Notes under the pieces: generated by a model
Databases searched by the model: none
What the model was told of the DNA's origin: nothing
What the model saw: the letters and a program-made list of their open reading frames with translations, nothing else
In this document: in pieces, positions 51,627-60,502 of the stretch
How the letters are laid out: each line of letters begins with the position of its first letter
Numbering within the stretch: position 1 is the first letter of the stretch
DNA from: Natranaeroarchaeum sulfidigenes
Lineage (GTDB): Archaea; Halobacteriota; Halobacteria; Halobacteriales; Natronoarchaeaceae
Assembly: GCF_017094485.1 (NCBI RefSeq)
Contig: NZ_CP064786.1
Span: 310,001-374,000 of the forward strand
DNA length: 64,000 nt
Direction of reading: 5' to 3'
Program-made: the position numbers and the translations under genes

Positions 51627-52670
51627 CTAGATCTCGGCCTTTTTCGCATTCGCGGCGTTTTCAATTGCGCCTTCGATCCGGGTCGTGATCGAGAACGCTT
51701 TACTGTCCTTGAGAGAGCTGCGCCCGTTCTGGCGCGCTTCGAAATTGTTCAGAAACGCTCCAAGTTGTTGAGTTGCAGTGTTGAGAGCGTTATTCGCCTG
51801 ACGTGAGTGCTTATCTTTGATCTCATCCAGAGCACGTTGAAGACTATTTTCAGATGCCTCAAGCTGACTAACCAATGAATTTTCCAATCCACCGGTGATC
51901 GAATCGTCATCCCTGATCTGGTCTCGAACTGTCGCGACAATTTCGAGCGCCCCTTCAGCCAAGGCTTTTTTATCATTGACTGTGAACAAGAGCTCCTCTT
52001 CAGCGTTAGCCCCATCTTCGTCAGTAACCTCGAAAACTACCGTCGTTTCCTGCGCTTTTTCAAATTGGATCGTGACAGGTTCGGTGATTTCGTTTCCTGC
52101 TTCGAGGTTACCTATATCGAACTGTTCTGGCTCAGGTGACGCCTGAGAGTCGGCTTTGACAAACACGGATGTCGCCGGTTCATTGCCAGCATTTTCGATG
52201 GTCAGCGAGACAGTGACTTTCTGTCCTTTCAGATAGGGACCACCGTCTGTAGACGTTGAGACGACCAACGAAGCTGGAACGTCCATTGCCGTGAGAACCT
52301 GCTCAACGTCGTTTGATTGTTCATTGAGTGCTCCGTTGAACTCCCGGAGCTGATCGATTGCTTTTATCACTTCAGTAGCGGGTACCTCGTCTGGGTCAGC
52401 GACATACATCGAACCAGCGGTGAGCAGTGCTCCACGAGTAAGTTCGACACTACTAAGCGTTCCATCATACGTTGCGAGAGTCTCAGCTTGGGCCGGTTCC
52501 AGTGGTCTGTTCCGTCTAACGCTCCGTGACTGGGCAGATAACTGTCTTTCTGTGAGTTCCGCCTCTTCGAAAGCAGTATCTAGCTCATCGAGTAAGTTTG
52601 CCGTCTGTTCTCTATCGTCCGCCTTGATCGCTTCTTTGAAATCGGTCAGAATATTATCAGTTTCTGTCAT
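51627..52670 (-). CDS. CARDB-like domain protein without signal peptide
   Basis: A 347-residue protein with helical ends and a central beta-sandwich (ASLVVSTSTDGGPYLKGQKVTVSLTIENAGNEPATSVFVK...) that has the CARDB/DUF11 look, and a strongly acidic N-terminus. No signal peptide is seen although beta-sandwich proteins of this sort are usually exported, so it may be cytosolic or exported with its partner. It starts 3 nt after the stop of the LamG-like gene, indicating co-translation. Function unknown. Confidence 0.65.
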   Translation of the reverse strand: MTETDNILTDFKEAIKADDREQTANLLDELDTAFEEAELTERQLSAQSRSVRRNRPLEPAQAETLATYDGTLSSVELTRGALLTAGSMYVADPDEVPATEVIKAIDQLREFNGALNEQSNDVEQVLTAMDVPASLVVSTSTDGGPYLKGQKVTVSLTIENAGNEPATSVFVKADSQASPEPEQFDIGNLEAGNEITEPVTIQFEKAQETTVVFEVTDEDGANAEEELLFTVNDKKALAEGALEIVATVRDQIRDDDSITGGLENSLVSQLEASENSLQRALDEIKDKHSRQANNALNTATQQLGAFLNNFEARQNGRSSLKDSKAFSITTRIEGAIENAANAKKAEI

Positions 52671-52673
52671 TGT

Positions 52674-54497
52674 TTACACCCCCGGTTGACCGTTGATGAC
52701 AGCACCGATGGAGTCATTGTGGGTTCGGTGGGCTCGCCGAATTCCGTCCAGACCAACTGCAACCCCCCCGAGAGCGGCTGCGACTGAGATCACTAATTCA
52801 ACAAGTGAAAGTGCGAGCCCGATAGCAGACCCCCAGCCGCTAACAACGAGTGCAGTTGCTGCAACACCGAGAAAGCTAGCGATGGTCAGTCCGTTCTCAA
52901 TTCGGTTGATTGTCTGTTCAGTGTCCTCAAGTGTTTCCTCGATATTTTCAACCGCTTTTTTATTGGCTCTTCGGGCATTTTCAGTCGTACCCTCAAATGT
53001 AGGTCCACCGTCTGCTGGCCCCAGGGTTTGATCAAGCCTTGCCAGATCGTCGCTGACCGTTCTTCCTGGGATCAGTTGTTCGTAAAACTGCAGCACAAGA
53101 TCGCCTCCTTGCTCACGGGCACCTTCGACACGACTAGCGAGTTCATCTGCGAGGGTCGCTCCGGTAGTAATTCCGCCATCGATAATCAACTCTCTGAGGA
53201 AAGTCCCCGTTTGGTTAGCCCGAGTATGAACGAATCGCGAAACCCGGCTGGAGGCACCCACCAGCGTATCGACAGCCTTGTCGATTCCACGTTTAATTCG
53301 ATCCTTCGCGGATCCCAACCGGCTTCCAAGCCGACCCCAACCGACGAAGTTCGCAACCCGACCGATAGCAGCTGCGCCAATTAATCCTTGGGCACCAGCC
53401 GTGATTGCGAGTCCGGTAATTTCGCCACCAGTATCGAAGTTGCTTGTATCTCTTGGACTCAATCCACCAACATACGAGCGTGTAGTGGACTCTCCAATCT
53501 GCTTGCGCTTGATTGCTTCCGATGCGCGATCAGCACTGATTTCACCATCATCGACGTTGCGTTCGAGATTTGTGAGTGTTCTCTTCACCTGTGGTTGCTC
53601 ATTCAATGTCGCACCAACGTCATCGATCTCTCCCGCAAGTGCGATTTTGTCGTCAATCAGCGGTTCTATTTGAATCTGCTCTTTAGGCTCGTTGTTTATC
53701 GAGTCTCCCTCTCCTTCTTCGAGATCAAGCTGGAGGTGTTCAGAATCAACTCGGTCGGCGTCGCCAGGAAGCACTACGTTGTTTGCCCATGCAAAGTACC
53801 GGTAGTTGATGAGGGTAGGACTCCCACTCTTACGACCCATGATTCTGAAGTCATCGCTCGTCACGAATCCACTACCATCGTAGAACACTTCGGCAATTTC
53901 GTCCCCATTGATGAACACTATGTACGTATTCTCATCGGCGTCAAGGACGATTCTGATCTTGTACCATTTTCCATCCTGGAAATCATCATTGACAAAGATG
54001 TCGTCACCGCCGAAGGGGTTCCTAAAGAATAGGCCGTTTCCGGCAATGCCATTCGTGAAAGCCCGGAAACCGAATTGGGTGCTGTCAAGATCATTGAACA
54101 GGTACGCAAGCTGGTCACCCGAATGATGACGCCAAATTATGTCCGCTGTTAGATCACCCTCAGTTTCGTACTGAAAATTGAAATTGACACCGCCATCATC
54201 GCTGAGTCGCAACGCTGTCGTGTCATCTCCGTGTTCATCCGGTTCAACATCGATCCATTCGAACTCCGAAGCTTCAATTGTCGCGTTCGGTGGATCGTCT
54301 GGATTGGTGGAAGACGTACTTACTCCTTCTACTGTAGAGGTTACTCCCTTCTCAATCGGATTTCCGAGATCGTCTACTTCACTGTAATCAAATCTTTCTG
54401 TTTCATCGTCCGCCGTTACAGCTCCAGCCGCCCCGAAACTAGCGATAGTCGTTGAAGTACTACACAGAATGAACTTTCGACGGTTAATCTCTTTCAT
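52674..54497 (-). CDS. Exported LamG-like protein with C-terminal membrane region
   Basis: A 607-residue protein from ATG 54497. The Tat-type signal INRRKFILCSTSTTIASFGAAGAV is followed by a concanavalin-like (LamG) domain (FNFQYETEGDLTADIIWRHHS...WYKIRIVLDADENTYIVFINGDEI), a long helical central part, and near the C-terminus two hydrophobic helices (LTIASFLGVAATALVVSGWGSAIGLALSLVELVISVAAALGG). This suggests surface display and membrane anchoring, with sugar or protein binding. An earlier ATG at 54518 would add residues before the twin arginines. Cargo-like, lying within the insertion. Confidence 0.7.
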   Translation of the reverse strand: MKEINRRKFILCSTSTTIASFGAAGAVTADDETERFDYSEVDDLGNPIEKGVTSTVEGVSTSSTNPDDPPNATIEASEFEWIDVEPDEHGDDTTALRLSDDGGVNFNFQYETEGDLTADIIWRHHSGDQLAYLFNDLDSTQFGFRAFTNGIAGNGLFFRNPFGGDDIFVNDDFQDGKWYKIRIVLDADENTYIVFINGDEIAEVFYDGSGFVTSDDFRIMGRKSGSPTLINYRYFAWANNVVLPGDADRVDSEHLQLDLEEGEGDSINNEPKEQIQIEPLIDDKIALAGEIDDVGATLNEQPQVKRTLTNLERNVDDGEISADRASEAIKRKQIGESTTRSYVGGLSPRDTSNFDTGGEITGLAITAGAQGLIGAAAIGRVANFVGWGRLGSRLGSAKDRIKRGIDKAVDTLVGASSRVSRFVHTRANQTGTFLRELIIDGGITTGATLADELASRVEGAREQGGDLVLQFYEQLIPGRTVSDDLARLDQTLGPADGGPTFEGTTENARRANKKAVENIEETLEDTEQTINRIENGLTIASFLGVAATALVVSGWGSAIGLALSLVELVISVAAALGGVAVGLDGIRRAHRTHNDSIGAVINGQPGV

Positions 54498-54897
54498 AGT
54501 TTCTTTAACTATATACATAATTTTTAGCCTAGCTTAATAATACTTTCTAATAACTATTTCAGATGATTCAGATGAGTTCACACAATCCAACATCGTCCGG
54601 CAGTCAGTGTCCGTGGAACCAGCTTCTTATGTAGATAGGGCCGTGGTGAATCGCCATACTGCGGTGGGATTCAACATGTGATAACACGCTTGATTTTGTA
54701 GACAAATACGTCAGATTAAATTACAGGTCACCCGATACTGACATCATTCTGTTGAAAACACTGAAATCGCTTGCGTGGTGTTATTTTTGATGATGTCGAT
54801 AGCCTATTAGTTGTCCGATTAAGTCTCAGTCGATCACATCGGGTTTGAGTGAAAGTGTCCGCTTTTCGAAAGTGTACAACGAATACAAAAAACAGCG
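54498..54897. other. AT-rich intergenic with repeat traces
   Basis: No gene seen. TATATAATT-rich sequence near 54510-54530 supplies the minus-strand promoter of the LamG gene. The region near 54641 repeats 51025 (about 20 of 21 positions with two mismatches), which may mark ends of one mobile unit. Confidence 0.5.
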
Positions 54898-55590
54898 AGA
54901 TAAAAAAGCACCCTCCTAATTTTACCGTCAACAGCCTCGGGGACGATTTTCCGCTTGAGCTTGGAGAGAACGTTGAGGTCACGACGGGTAAGCTCTAGGA
55001 GGTCCTCGCCGGCACCAGCGACTGCGATATTTCTATCAATCACGTCTACGAGATGACCGATGACTCGCCAAACGCCAATACCGTCCGTGAACACCTCACC
55101 GATCAATTCGATCCTTAAACCGTCGAGACCGTTGGCAACGCGCTCTTACAAATGGATGTCATTGAGATGCTTTTAGATCGCCCAGTGGAGGTTGTCGCCG
55201 ACCTCCTCCTCAATCCCTACTACGGTGACGAGGACGAGACAAAAGCGGTGTATTTCTCATAGGCGAAACGAGAAACCACTGCGTTCTACGCCTGTATGAC
55301 GCTGTGCGCGCGGGTGCGCAACAAGAGACATACGCTGGTGGTTTGCCAACTGGTTGCTGGCAAAACTACCAGTGATACCTTCAATAAGTTCTTCGAACAC
55401 CTTGACGGCCTTGAACAGCGCGTCAAGGCCATCTACCTTGACCGCAGATCCTACAACAGCACTGCCTCAAACTGCTGTACGCGCACAACTACGACGATAT
55501 CATGTAAATCGTCAAGTGGGGAGAAATGTTCGATACCAATCAGGGACGAACCGTCATTGGCCAAACTGTACCCCGACGTCGGTACCTTAC
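54898..55590 (+). mobile_element. ISH3-family transposase remnant
   Basis: The reading gives KKHPPNFTVNSLGDDFPLELGENVEVTTGKL, stop, EVLAGTSDCDISINHVYEMTDDSPNANTVREHLTDQFDP, stop, TVETVGNALLQMDVIEMLLDRPVEVVADLLLNPYYGDEDETKAVYFS, stop, AKRETTAFYACMTLCARVRNKRHTL...LEQRVKAIYLDRRSYNSTA. These are the conserved blocks of haloarchaeal ISH3/ISH8-type transposases, with at least three stop codons and frame breaks. The C-terminal part is missing, cut by the IS6 end at about 55590. Nonfunctional. Confidence 0.88.
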
Positions 55591-55677
55591 ATTAGACAGC
55601 CACACTGAAGCAAACACCGTCGAAAATTGGCTTCAAGAGTTCGCATTCGCATGGAATCAGCTTATCTAAACACTACC
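55590..55677 (+). mobile_element. IS6-family transposase C-terminal end and right terminal repeat
   Basis: 55595-55669 reads DSHTEANTVENWLQEFAFAWNQLI then TAA, the characteristic end of the same IS6 transposase whose front part lies at 50330-50790. CTTATCTAAACAC (55661-55673) is the inverted partner of GTGTTCAGATAAG (50331-50343), 12 of 13 positions. GGAGGC flanks both ends (50324-50329 and 55678-55683) and may be a target-site duplication. Confidence 0.85.
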
Positions 55678-55836
55678 GGAGGCCGCAACTATTGAGGTAG
55701 AATACTCGCTGCGGGAACCCCGATCAATCTTGGAGACGTACTCATCGCTGGAGTCTGTCGGCAAAATGGTGCGCGCCTCGTCACTCGTGACGGCGACTTC
55801 GACCACGTTGACGGTCTTCAGACTGTACGCTACTGA
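55678..55836 (+). pseudogene. VapC PIN toxin, C-terminal half
   Basis: After the IS end, GAGGCCGCAACTATTGAG reads EAATIEVEY; then a frameshift, then AGTPINLGDVLIAGVCRQNGARLVTRDGDFDHVDGLQTVRY to TGA at 55834-55836. This is the PIN C-terminus with its acidic residues, completing the N-terminal half at 50097. The promoter is far away and the frame broken, so it is inactive. Confidence 0.85.
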
Positions 55837-55905
55837 TTGATATTGCCCCCGTCAGCCTCAGTCGATGTAGGACGCCTTAATGTCGTCGAGTACGTACTTC
55901 CGGCC

Positions 55906-56781
55906 ATGCAGTGGAAAGCCGACTGGGGTCTCCGCGCCCGAATGGGTCTCACTATGTTCCTCCTGTTCGCCCTCTATATCGTCTTCTTCGCGGCGATCTG
56001 GGCCTACACCGGGGGGAGCATCGTCATCGCCGCCATGCTGATCGGCGGCTTCTCCTTTGTCCAGTACTTCTACAGTGACAAGTTAGCTCTCCGGAGTATG
56101 GGTGCAAAGACCGTAAGCGAAGAGGACTACCCGCAGTTGCACGCACAGGTCGCCCGGCTCTCTCAACAGGCCAACCTGCCAAAGCCGAAAGTCGCGGTTG
56201 CCGACGATCGGGTACCCAACGCCTTCGCGACCGGGCGGAACCAGCGCAACGCAGCGGTCTGTGTGACGACCGGGCTTCTCAAACAGTTGAACGACGACGA
56301 GCTGGAGGGCGTGATCGCCCACGAACTCGCCCACATCAAGAACCGGGACGTCATGGTGATGACCATCGCCTCGTTCCTCTCGACGCTCGCCTTTATGATC
56401 GTCCGATGGGGCGCGATCTTCGGCGGCGGGCGAAATCGTCAGGGCGGCGGTATCATCGTTGCGATCCTGATCTCGCTGGTCGTCTGGATCATCAGCTACA
56501 TCCTGATCCGGGCGCTGAGTCGCTACCGCGAGTACGCGGCCGACCGCGGCGCGGCGTCGATCACGGGCAAGCCCGACGCGCTGGCCTCGGCGCTGATGAC
56601 GATCTCGGGTGAGATGGAGAAGATTCCGACCAACGACATGCGCGACGAGGCCGAAATGAACGCCTTCTTCATCATCCCGATCTCGAAGGGCTCGATCGCC
56701 AAACTGTTCAGTACGCACCCGCCGACCGAGAAGCGCATCGAGCAGCTGAATCAGCTCAGCGCCGAAATGAGCGGGCGGTAA
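55906..56781 (+). CDS. htpX: Zinc metalloprotease HtpX
   Basis: A 291-residue membrane M48 peptidase. IAHELAHIKNRD holds HExxH (H139, E140, H143), with the third ligand Glu in YREYAADRGA. Two N-terminal helices (MFLLFALYIVFFAAIWAYTGG, IVIAAMLIGGFSFVQYF) and two central helices place the active site on the cytosolic side. It degrades misfolded membrane proteins. The start at 55906 (MQWKADWGLRAR) avoids the PIN-remnant leader seen in the longer ORF. It begins the core region right of the insertion. Confidence 0.93.
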   Translation: MQWKADWGLRARMGLTMFLLFALYIVFFAAIWAYTGGSIVIAAMLIGGFSFVQYFYSDKLALRSMGAKTVSEEDYPQLHAQVARLSQQANLPKPKVAVADDRVPNAFATGRNQRNAAVCVTTGLLKQLNDDELEGVIAHELAHIKNRDVMVMTIASFLSTLAFMIVRWGAIFGGGRNRQGGGIIVAILISLVVWIISYILIRALSRYREYAADRGAASITGKPDALASALMTISGEMEKIPTNDMRDEAEMNAFFIIPISKGSIAKLFSTHPPTEKRIEQLNQLSAEMSGR

Positions 56782-56829
56782 GTCGGCGATTCACAGCGCT
56801 TAAGCGCGCGTCGGCGCTATCCACTTTTA

Positions 56830-57381
56830 ATGAGAGTAATCGGTACCGTCGGCCTCGCCGGAAGCGGCAAGGGCGAAGCCGCGACCGTCGCCGAGGAACA
56901 GGGCGTCCCCGTCGTGACGATGGGCGACGTGATCCGCGAGGAGTGTCGGGACCGGGGGCTCGATCCGGCCACCCAGCACGGCACCGTCGCGCAGGCGTTG
57001 CGCGAGGAGAACGGTCCCGCGGCCGTCGCCGAGCGCTCCCTGCCGCTGCTCCGGGAGGCTCTGGATGAGCACGACACCGTTCTCGTCGACGGCATCCGTA
57101 GCGGCGTCGAGGTCGACGTCTTCGAGGACGCGTTCGGCGAGGACTTTTTCCTCGTCAGCATCGAGGCACCCTTCGAAGTGCGAGCCGAACGAATCACCGA
57201 CCGGGGACGCGATGCAGACGCAGAAAACGGCGGTGAGGCGCTCCGCGAGCGCGACGAGCGCGAACTCGGCTTCGGGATGGACGACGCGATGGATCGGGCG
57301 GACCTGACAATCGAGAACACCGACAGTCTGGAGGCGTTTCGCGAGCAAGTTACGGGCGTCATCGAGGGGGAACTCGTATGA
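56830..57381 (+). CDS. UPF0200-type nucleotide kinase-like protein
   Basis: A 183-residue P-loop kinase: VGLAGSGKGEAA is an altered Walker A (GSGKGE, related to dephospho-CoA kinase and adenylate-kinase-like proteins). VTMGDVIREECRDRG follows the first loop. The archaeal UPF0200 family has this structure and an uncertain substrate. A CTTAAGCGCG TATA-like box about 30 nt upstream gives a leaderless start. The stop overlaps the next gene by 4 nt, indicating an operon. Confidence 0.85.
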   Translation: MRVIGTVGLAGSGKGEAATVAEEQGVPVVTMGDVIREECRDRGLDPATQHGTVAQALREENGPAAVAERSLPLLREALDEHDTVLVDGIRSGVEVDVFEDAFGEDFFLVSIEAPFEVRAERITDRGRDADAENGGEALRERDERELGFGMDDAMDRADLTIENTDSLEAFREQVTGVIEGELV

Positions 57382-57794
57382 TATACAGCATCGACGTCGA
57401 GATCACGGCACCAGTACGGGATACTGAAGTCACCGACCGCGTGAGCGACGCGGTGACCAACCTCTTCCCCGAGGCAGAGGTAACTGAGGCACACGGCGAG
57501 ATCCGCGGCGAAGCGCACTCGATGGATCACTTCTCCGAACAGCTCCACCGCCAGGAGATCCTCGATACCGCCCGTGGGGCGTTCTTCGAGAACCATAACC
57601 GCGATGTCTTCACCTTCGAGCTGAAGAAAGGCCCCGCATTCGAGGGACGGGTCAACTTCGCCGTCGGCAATCCCGACGAGCTGGGCGATATGCACGTTCG
57701 GGTCTACGTCGACGAGCCGTCAGTCGAGGAGTTTATCGATGCCGTTGCGCCGCCGACCGAGGACGGGAAGCCGATCACGAGCGACGAGCACTAG
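57378..57794 (+). CDS. UPF0201-family protein
   Basis: A 138-residue protein (MIYSIDVEITAPVRDTEVTDRVSDAVTNLFPEAE...) of the archaeal UPF0201 family, an RNA-binding-like alpha/beta fold. The conserved pair with UPF0200 is found in many archaea. No catalytic residues are seen. The start at 57378 overlaps the kinase stop (ATGA). Co-expression with a nucleotide kinase hints at an RNA or coenzyme-linked role, unproven. Confidence 0.85.
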   Translation: MIYSIDVEITAPVRDTEVTDRVSDAVTNLFPEAEVTEAHGEIRGEAHSMDHFSEQLHRQEILDTARGAFFENHNRDVFTFELKKGPAFEGRVNFAVGNPDELGDMHVRVYVDEPSVEEFIDAVAPPTEDGKPITSDEH

Positions 57795-58753
57795 ACGACC
57801 AGCAACAGCGCGACGGTCAGGCTGATAAAGACGATTTTCAACACGGTGTTGACGATGATCACTTTCGTCCCGAACTCAGCACCCCAGATGCTGTACTGAA
57901 ACGGGATCGATCGTCTGAACGTCGAGAACGCAAAAGAGACTACTCCTCCGACGAGCATGGCGACCACTGCCTGCGTAGCAGTAAAGGGATCACCGAGCTG
58001 TGGCGCGATGGCGACCGCCCCGGCAGTCGTGTCGACGGCGTAAATCGCGATCACCGGGATCGCCTCGGGCGGGAGCTCGAGCAGGCCCGACAGCGGCGCG
58101 GCGAAATCGAGCGCTTCTGCGATGTCGTAGGACTCGATCAGGACGACCACGACGGCGTAGATTATCGCCAGACGTGGGACGATCTTCCGGAGCAGTTTCC
58201 AGGTGCGTTGGAGTGCGCTCCGAACCTTTTCACGGCGCGATCGTGGCTCGTCATCTGGCCCCTCGACCGACTCCATCGCAGTCGGATCGACGTTGCGCTC
58301 GGTGAGCAAGAGCGCCCCGGCGAGAATCCCGGTGAGCGTGATCGCCAGCGCGATGCCAGCGCGTGCACCGACGTAGAGCACGCCGACCTGGACGCCGAGG
58401 ATGGGGATGAGGACTGGAATGTAGAAGGTGAAGATGTGCTGGACGAAGCCGAAGAACGTGTTGATGGTGACGGCGACGAGGGTCGCCCGGTCGTCGAGCA
58501 GGCCGGATTCGCGAAACTCCGCGAGCATGCCGTAGCCCGCGGTTGTCGAGGTTGCGGTGGTGAGGATAGCCGTGCCGACCTCGTTTGGGAGGTTCGCCGG
58601 ACCAGTGAGTGGTTTCGAGAGGACAGCGATGTACTCGACTGCGCCGAACTCGACGGCGAGGTTCGCGAGCGTGACGCCGACGCCGATTGCGAGGGCGATG
58701 GTGAGGATTCGGGGGAGGACGTCAGAGAGGAGGAGGGTGGAGAGGGTTGTCAC
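57791..58753 (-). CDS. Nucleoside-recognition (Gate) domain membrane protein
   Basis: A 320-residue membrane protein of about eight helices with the Gate-domain pattern (VEYIAVLSKPLTGPANLPNEVGTAILTTATSTTAGYGMLAEF and the mirror-like second half PEAIPVIAIYAVDTTAGAVAIAPQLGDPFTATQAVVAML). It is predicted to transport or sense nucleosides or ions. The start is GTG at 58753. The 3' end overlaps the UPF0201 stop on the other strand by 4 nt. Confidence 0.85.
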   Translation of the reverse strand: MTTLSTLLLSDVLPRILTIALAIGVGVTLANLAVEFGAVEYIAVLSKPLTGPANLPNEVGTAILTTATSTTAGYGMLAEFRESGLLDDRATLVAVTINTFFGFVQHIFTFYIPVLIPILGVQVGVLYVGARAGIALAITLTGILAGALLLTERNVDPTAMESVEGPDDEPRSRREKVRSALQRTWKLLRKIVPRLAIIYAVVVVLIESYDIAEALDFAAPLSGLLELPPEAIPVIAIYAVDTTAGAVAIAPQLGDPFTATQAVVAMLVGGVVSFAFSTFRRSIPFQYSIWGAEFGTKVIIVNTVLKIVFISLTVALLLVV

Positions 58754-58804
58754 TGAATAATTTAGAGGACGGAGGTTGAATAGGGGTACTGATTTATACT
58801 AATT

Positions 58805-59584
58805 CTATGGTAGAGTTACCGAATCGGATGTAACTTCATCACCATCATCATTAACTAGAACCACAGTCACAGTATCTCCCGATCTGCCATTACTGTCTCT
58901 GTAGTCGTCTTCATTCTGTGGTAGACCATCCTCAATAAGATCATCGTTAACGCGGAACTCTACTGAACCACCCTCAATGATCGGATCTGTTGTCCACGAG
59001 TAGTCTCGATTATCACTGTTCCCCGACCGGTTGTCGAACGACAGGGTGATTTCTGCGTCTTCCTCATCACCTTCTTCTGGAGGGTCCTCATCGTCATCAT
59101 TGCCACCACCAGGGCCAGGATTTGTTACCCCGATACCATCTCGACTGAGTGAAACCGATTCCCCATTTTGTCCGGATACATCTACATCAAACGAAATTTC
59201 ATCAGCCTCATTGTGGCCACCCCCATCGATATCTATGTTGATTTGCTGACTCTCTTCGGACCCAGGATCAACTGCCACAGTTGCAAAGTTACCCTCTTCT
59301 TCACCGTTTATAACCAAATTAAAATCTTCTTTAGATGCATCGCCAGTTAATTCGATAGTGAAGTCAAATGTATTATTAAAATTGTTAGTAACAGTGAGAA
59401 GTTCATTCAGGCTATTCGATTCAACCTCGTCTGCGATATCAAGCCCCACAAGTGCTGCAGGGTCGTCAGACGCGCTCATAGAAATTCCTCGCCCGGCGGA
59501 GACAGAGCTAAACGCGCCAGTGCTGTACAGCGCACCGACACCAACCGAAGTAGCCCCCAGTCCTAGGAACGCCCGCCGCTTCAT
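58805..59584 (-). CDS. DUF1102/TasA-like exported protein with Asp-rich region
   Basis: A 259-residue protein starting MKRRAFLGLGATSVGVGALYSTGAFSSVSAGR, a twin-Arg-type signal with a TGAFSSV cleavage region. The mature part has SASDDPAALVGLDIADEVESN and a beta-sandwich (FTIELTGDASKEDFNLVING...). A Gly/Asp/Glu-rich linker (GPGGGNDDDEDPPEEGDEED) leads to a second beta domain. The signal and first domain are shared with 61041-61547 and 61989-62573; the family resembles DUF1102 and the TasA/camelysin-like fibre subunits. It is probably surface-exposed. Confidence 0.75.
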   Translation of the reverse strand: MKRRAFLGLGATSVGVGALYSTGAFSSVSAGRGISMSASDDPAALVGLDIADEVESNSLNELLTVTNNFNNTFDFTIELTGDASKEDFNLVINGEEEGNFATVAVDPGSEESQQINIDIDGGGHNEADEISFDVDVSGQNGESVSLSRDGIGVTNPGPGGGNDDDEDPPEEGDEEDAEITLSFDNRSGNSDNRDYSWTTDPIIEGGSVEFRVNDDLIEDGLPQNEDDYRDSNGRSGDTVTVVLVNDDGDEVTSDSVTLP

Positions 59585-59689
59585 TACCAGATAGTACATT
59601 CTCAACCATCATAACTGCTGTGAACATACCTATTCAGAAACTAAACTACAAATACACAATATAGCATCGCCTTCGACCAAATTAGGGAC

Positions 59690-60220
59690 TCACGGCGGCC
59701 GTTCCATCTCTCCAAGCCGATTCTGTCGCCCCTGATAGACGTGATAGGCCGCCGACCCGGCAAACAGCATCAGCACCGCAAACGCCCATCCGACTTCCGG
59801 CACAGTCTCAGTAGGGAGCACCTCGAACCAGACTCCAGCCAACACCAGCGCACCGATAACCGACAACCCGAGGTAGTACTCACCCCAGGGGATCGAATCG
59901 CCGGGGACGATGTCCATGTAGACCTCCATTCGTTCAGCCTGCTCGGTCAGCGTCACCTCGCCGTTCTCGTAGACGACCATCCCCGCGTCGTCGAGCGTTG
60001 GCAGATGAGTCTGCTGGAGGGAGGTGTAGACGCGCTTTCGCTCCGCGGAGTCGATCTCTGCGATCTCCTTGTCGAGTTCCCAGGCCGCGACTTGCTCGGC
60101 GAGATCCGAGACCGTCACTGTCTCGCCTTGCTGCTTGCAGAAGTGGATGGTGTACCGACGGCGGTGGTTGCTCAGAAGATCGAAGATCTCGCCCCGGTCG
60201 GGCAACTCGTCGGCAGACAT
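59690..60220 (-). CDS. Winged-helix protein with membrane tail (DUF7344-like)
   Basis: A 176-residue protein. Residues 5-85 form a winged helix (EIFDLLSNHRRRYTIHFCKQQGETVTVSDLAEQVAAW...RKRVYTSLQQTHLPTLDDAGMV) of the haloarchaeal DUF7344 type. The C-terminal half has two transmembrane helices (YYLGLSVIGALVLAGVWFEVL, VGWAFAVLMLFAGSAAYHVY). Membrane-bound regulators of this family are common in haloarchaea. It sits among TasA-like genes, so control of them is a fair guess only. Confidence 0.82.
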   Translation of the reverse strand: MSADELPDRGEIFDLLSNHRRRYTIHFCKQQGETVTVSDLAEQVAAWELDKEIAEIDSAERKRVYTSLQQTHLPTLDDAGMVVYENGEVTLTEQAERMEVYMDIVPGDSIPWGEYYLGLSVIGALVLAGVWFEVLPTETVPEVGWAFAVLMLFAGSAAYHVYQGRQNRLGEMERPP

Positions 60221-60299
60221 ACGGGTTATTGCGGGAGATGTGAGGATGGTTGTTAGTTGTTTCGGGTCGCAGAATGATTTGTTTACGTGATTGGCTCTG

Positions 60300-60490
60300 T
60301 TTCTAACGGTACTAACAGCCCGAAAGCCCCTGCCCGGCTCCGGTCGAGGGGCTCGCTGCGCGCGGGACTGCGTCCCGTGCTTGCGTCGCCCGTCGTCCCG
60401 GACCCGGCCAGCCCCTTTCAGTCCCCCCCGCGTTCTTGTGTGGGCGAGTACTGTCGTGGGGAAGACGGGGTGGCAGAAATCTGCGGGTGG
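60300..60490 (-). other. GC-rich non-coding tract after a gene 3' end
   Basis: On the minus strand, directly after the stop of the deoxyribosyltransferase-like gene (60503), comes a GC-rich stretch with runs of G, then GGACTGAAAGGGGCTGGCC (about 60403-60421) and CGGGACGCAGTCCCGCG (about 60359-60375), a hairpin-like block. Similar GACTGAAAGGGGCTGGC sequences occur in other haloarchaeal genomes by my recollection. No ORF there is convincing. Confidence 0.45.
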
Positions 60491-60502
60491 TCCTACGGCA
60501 GC

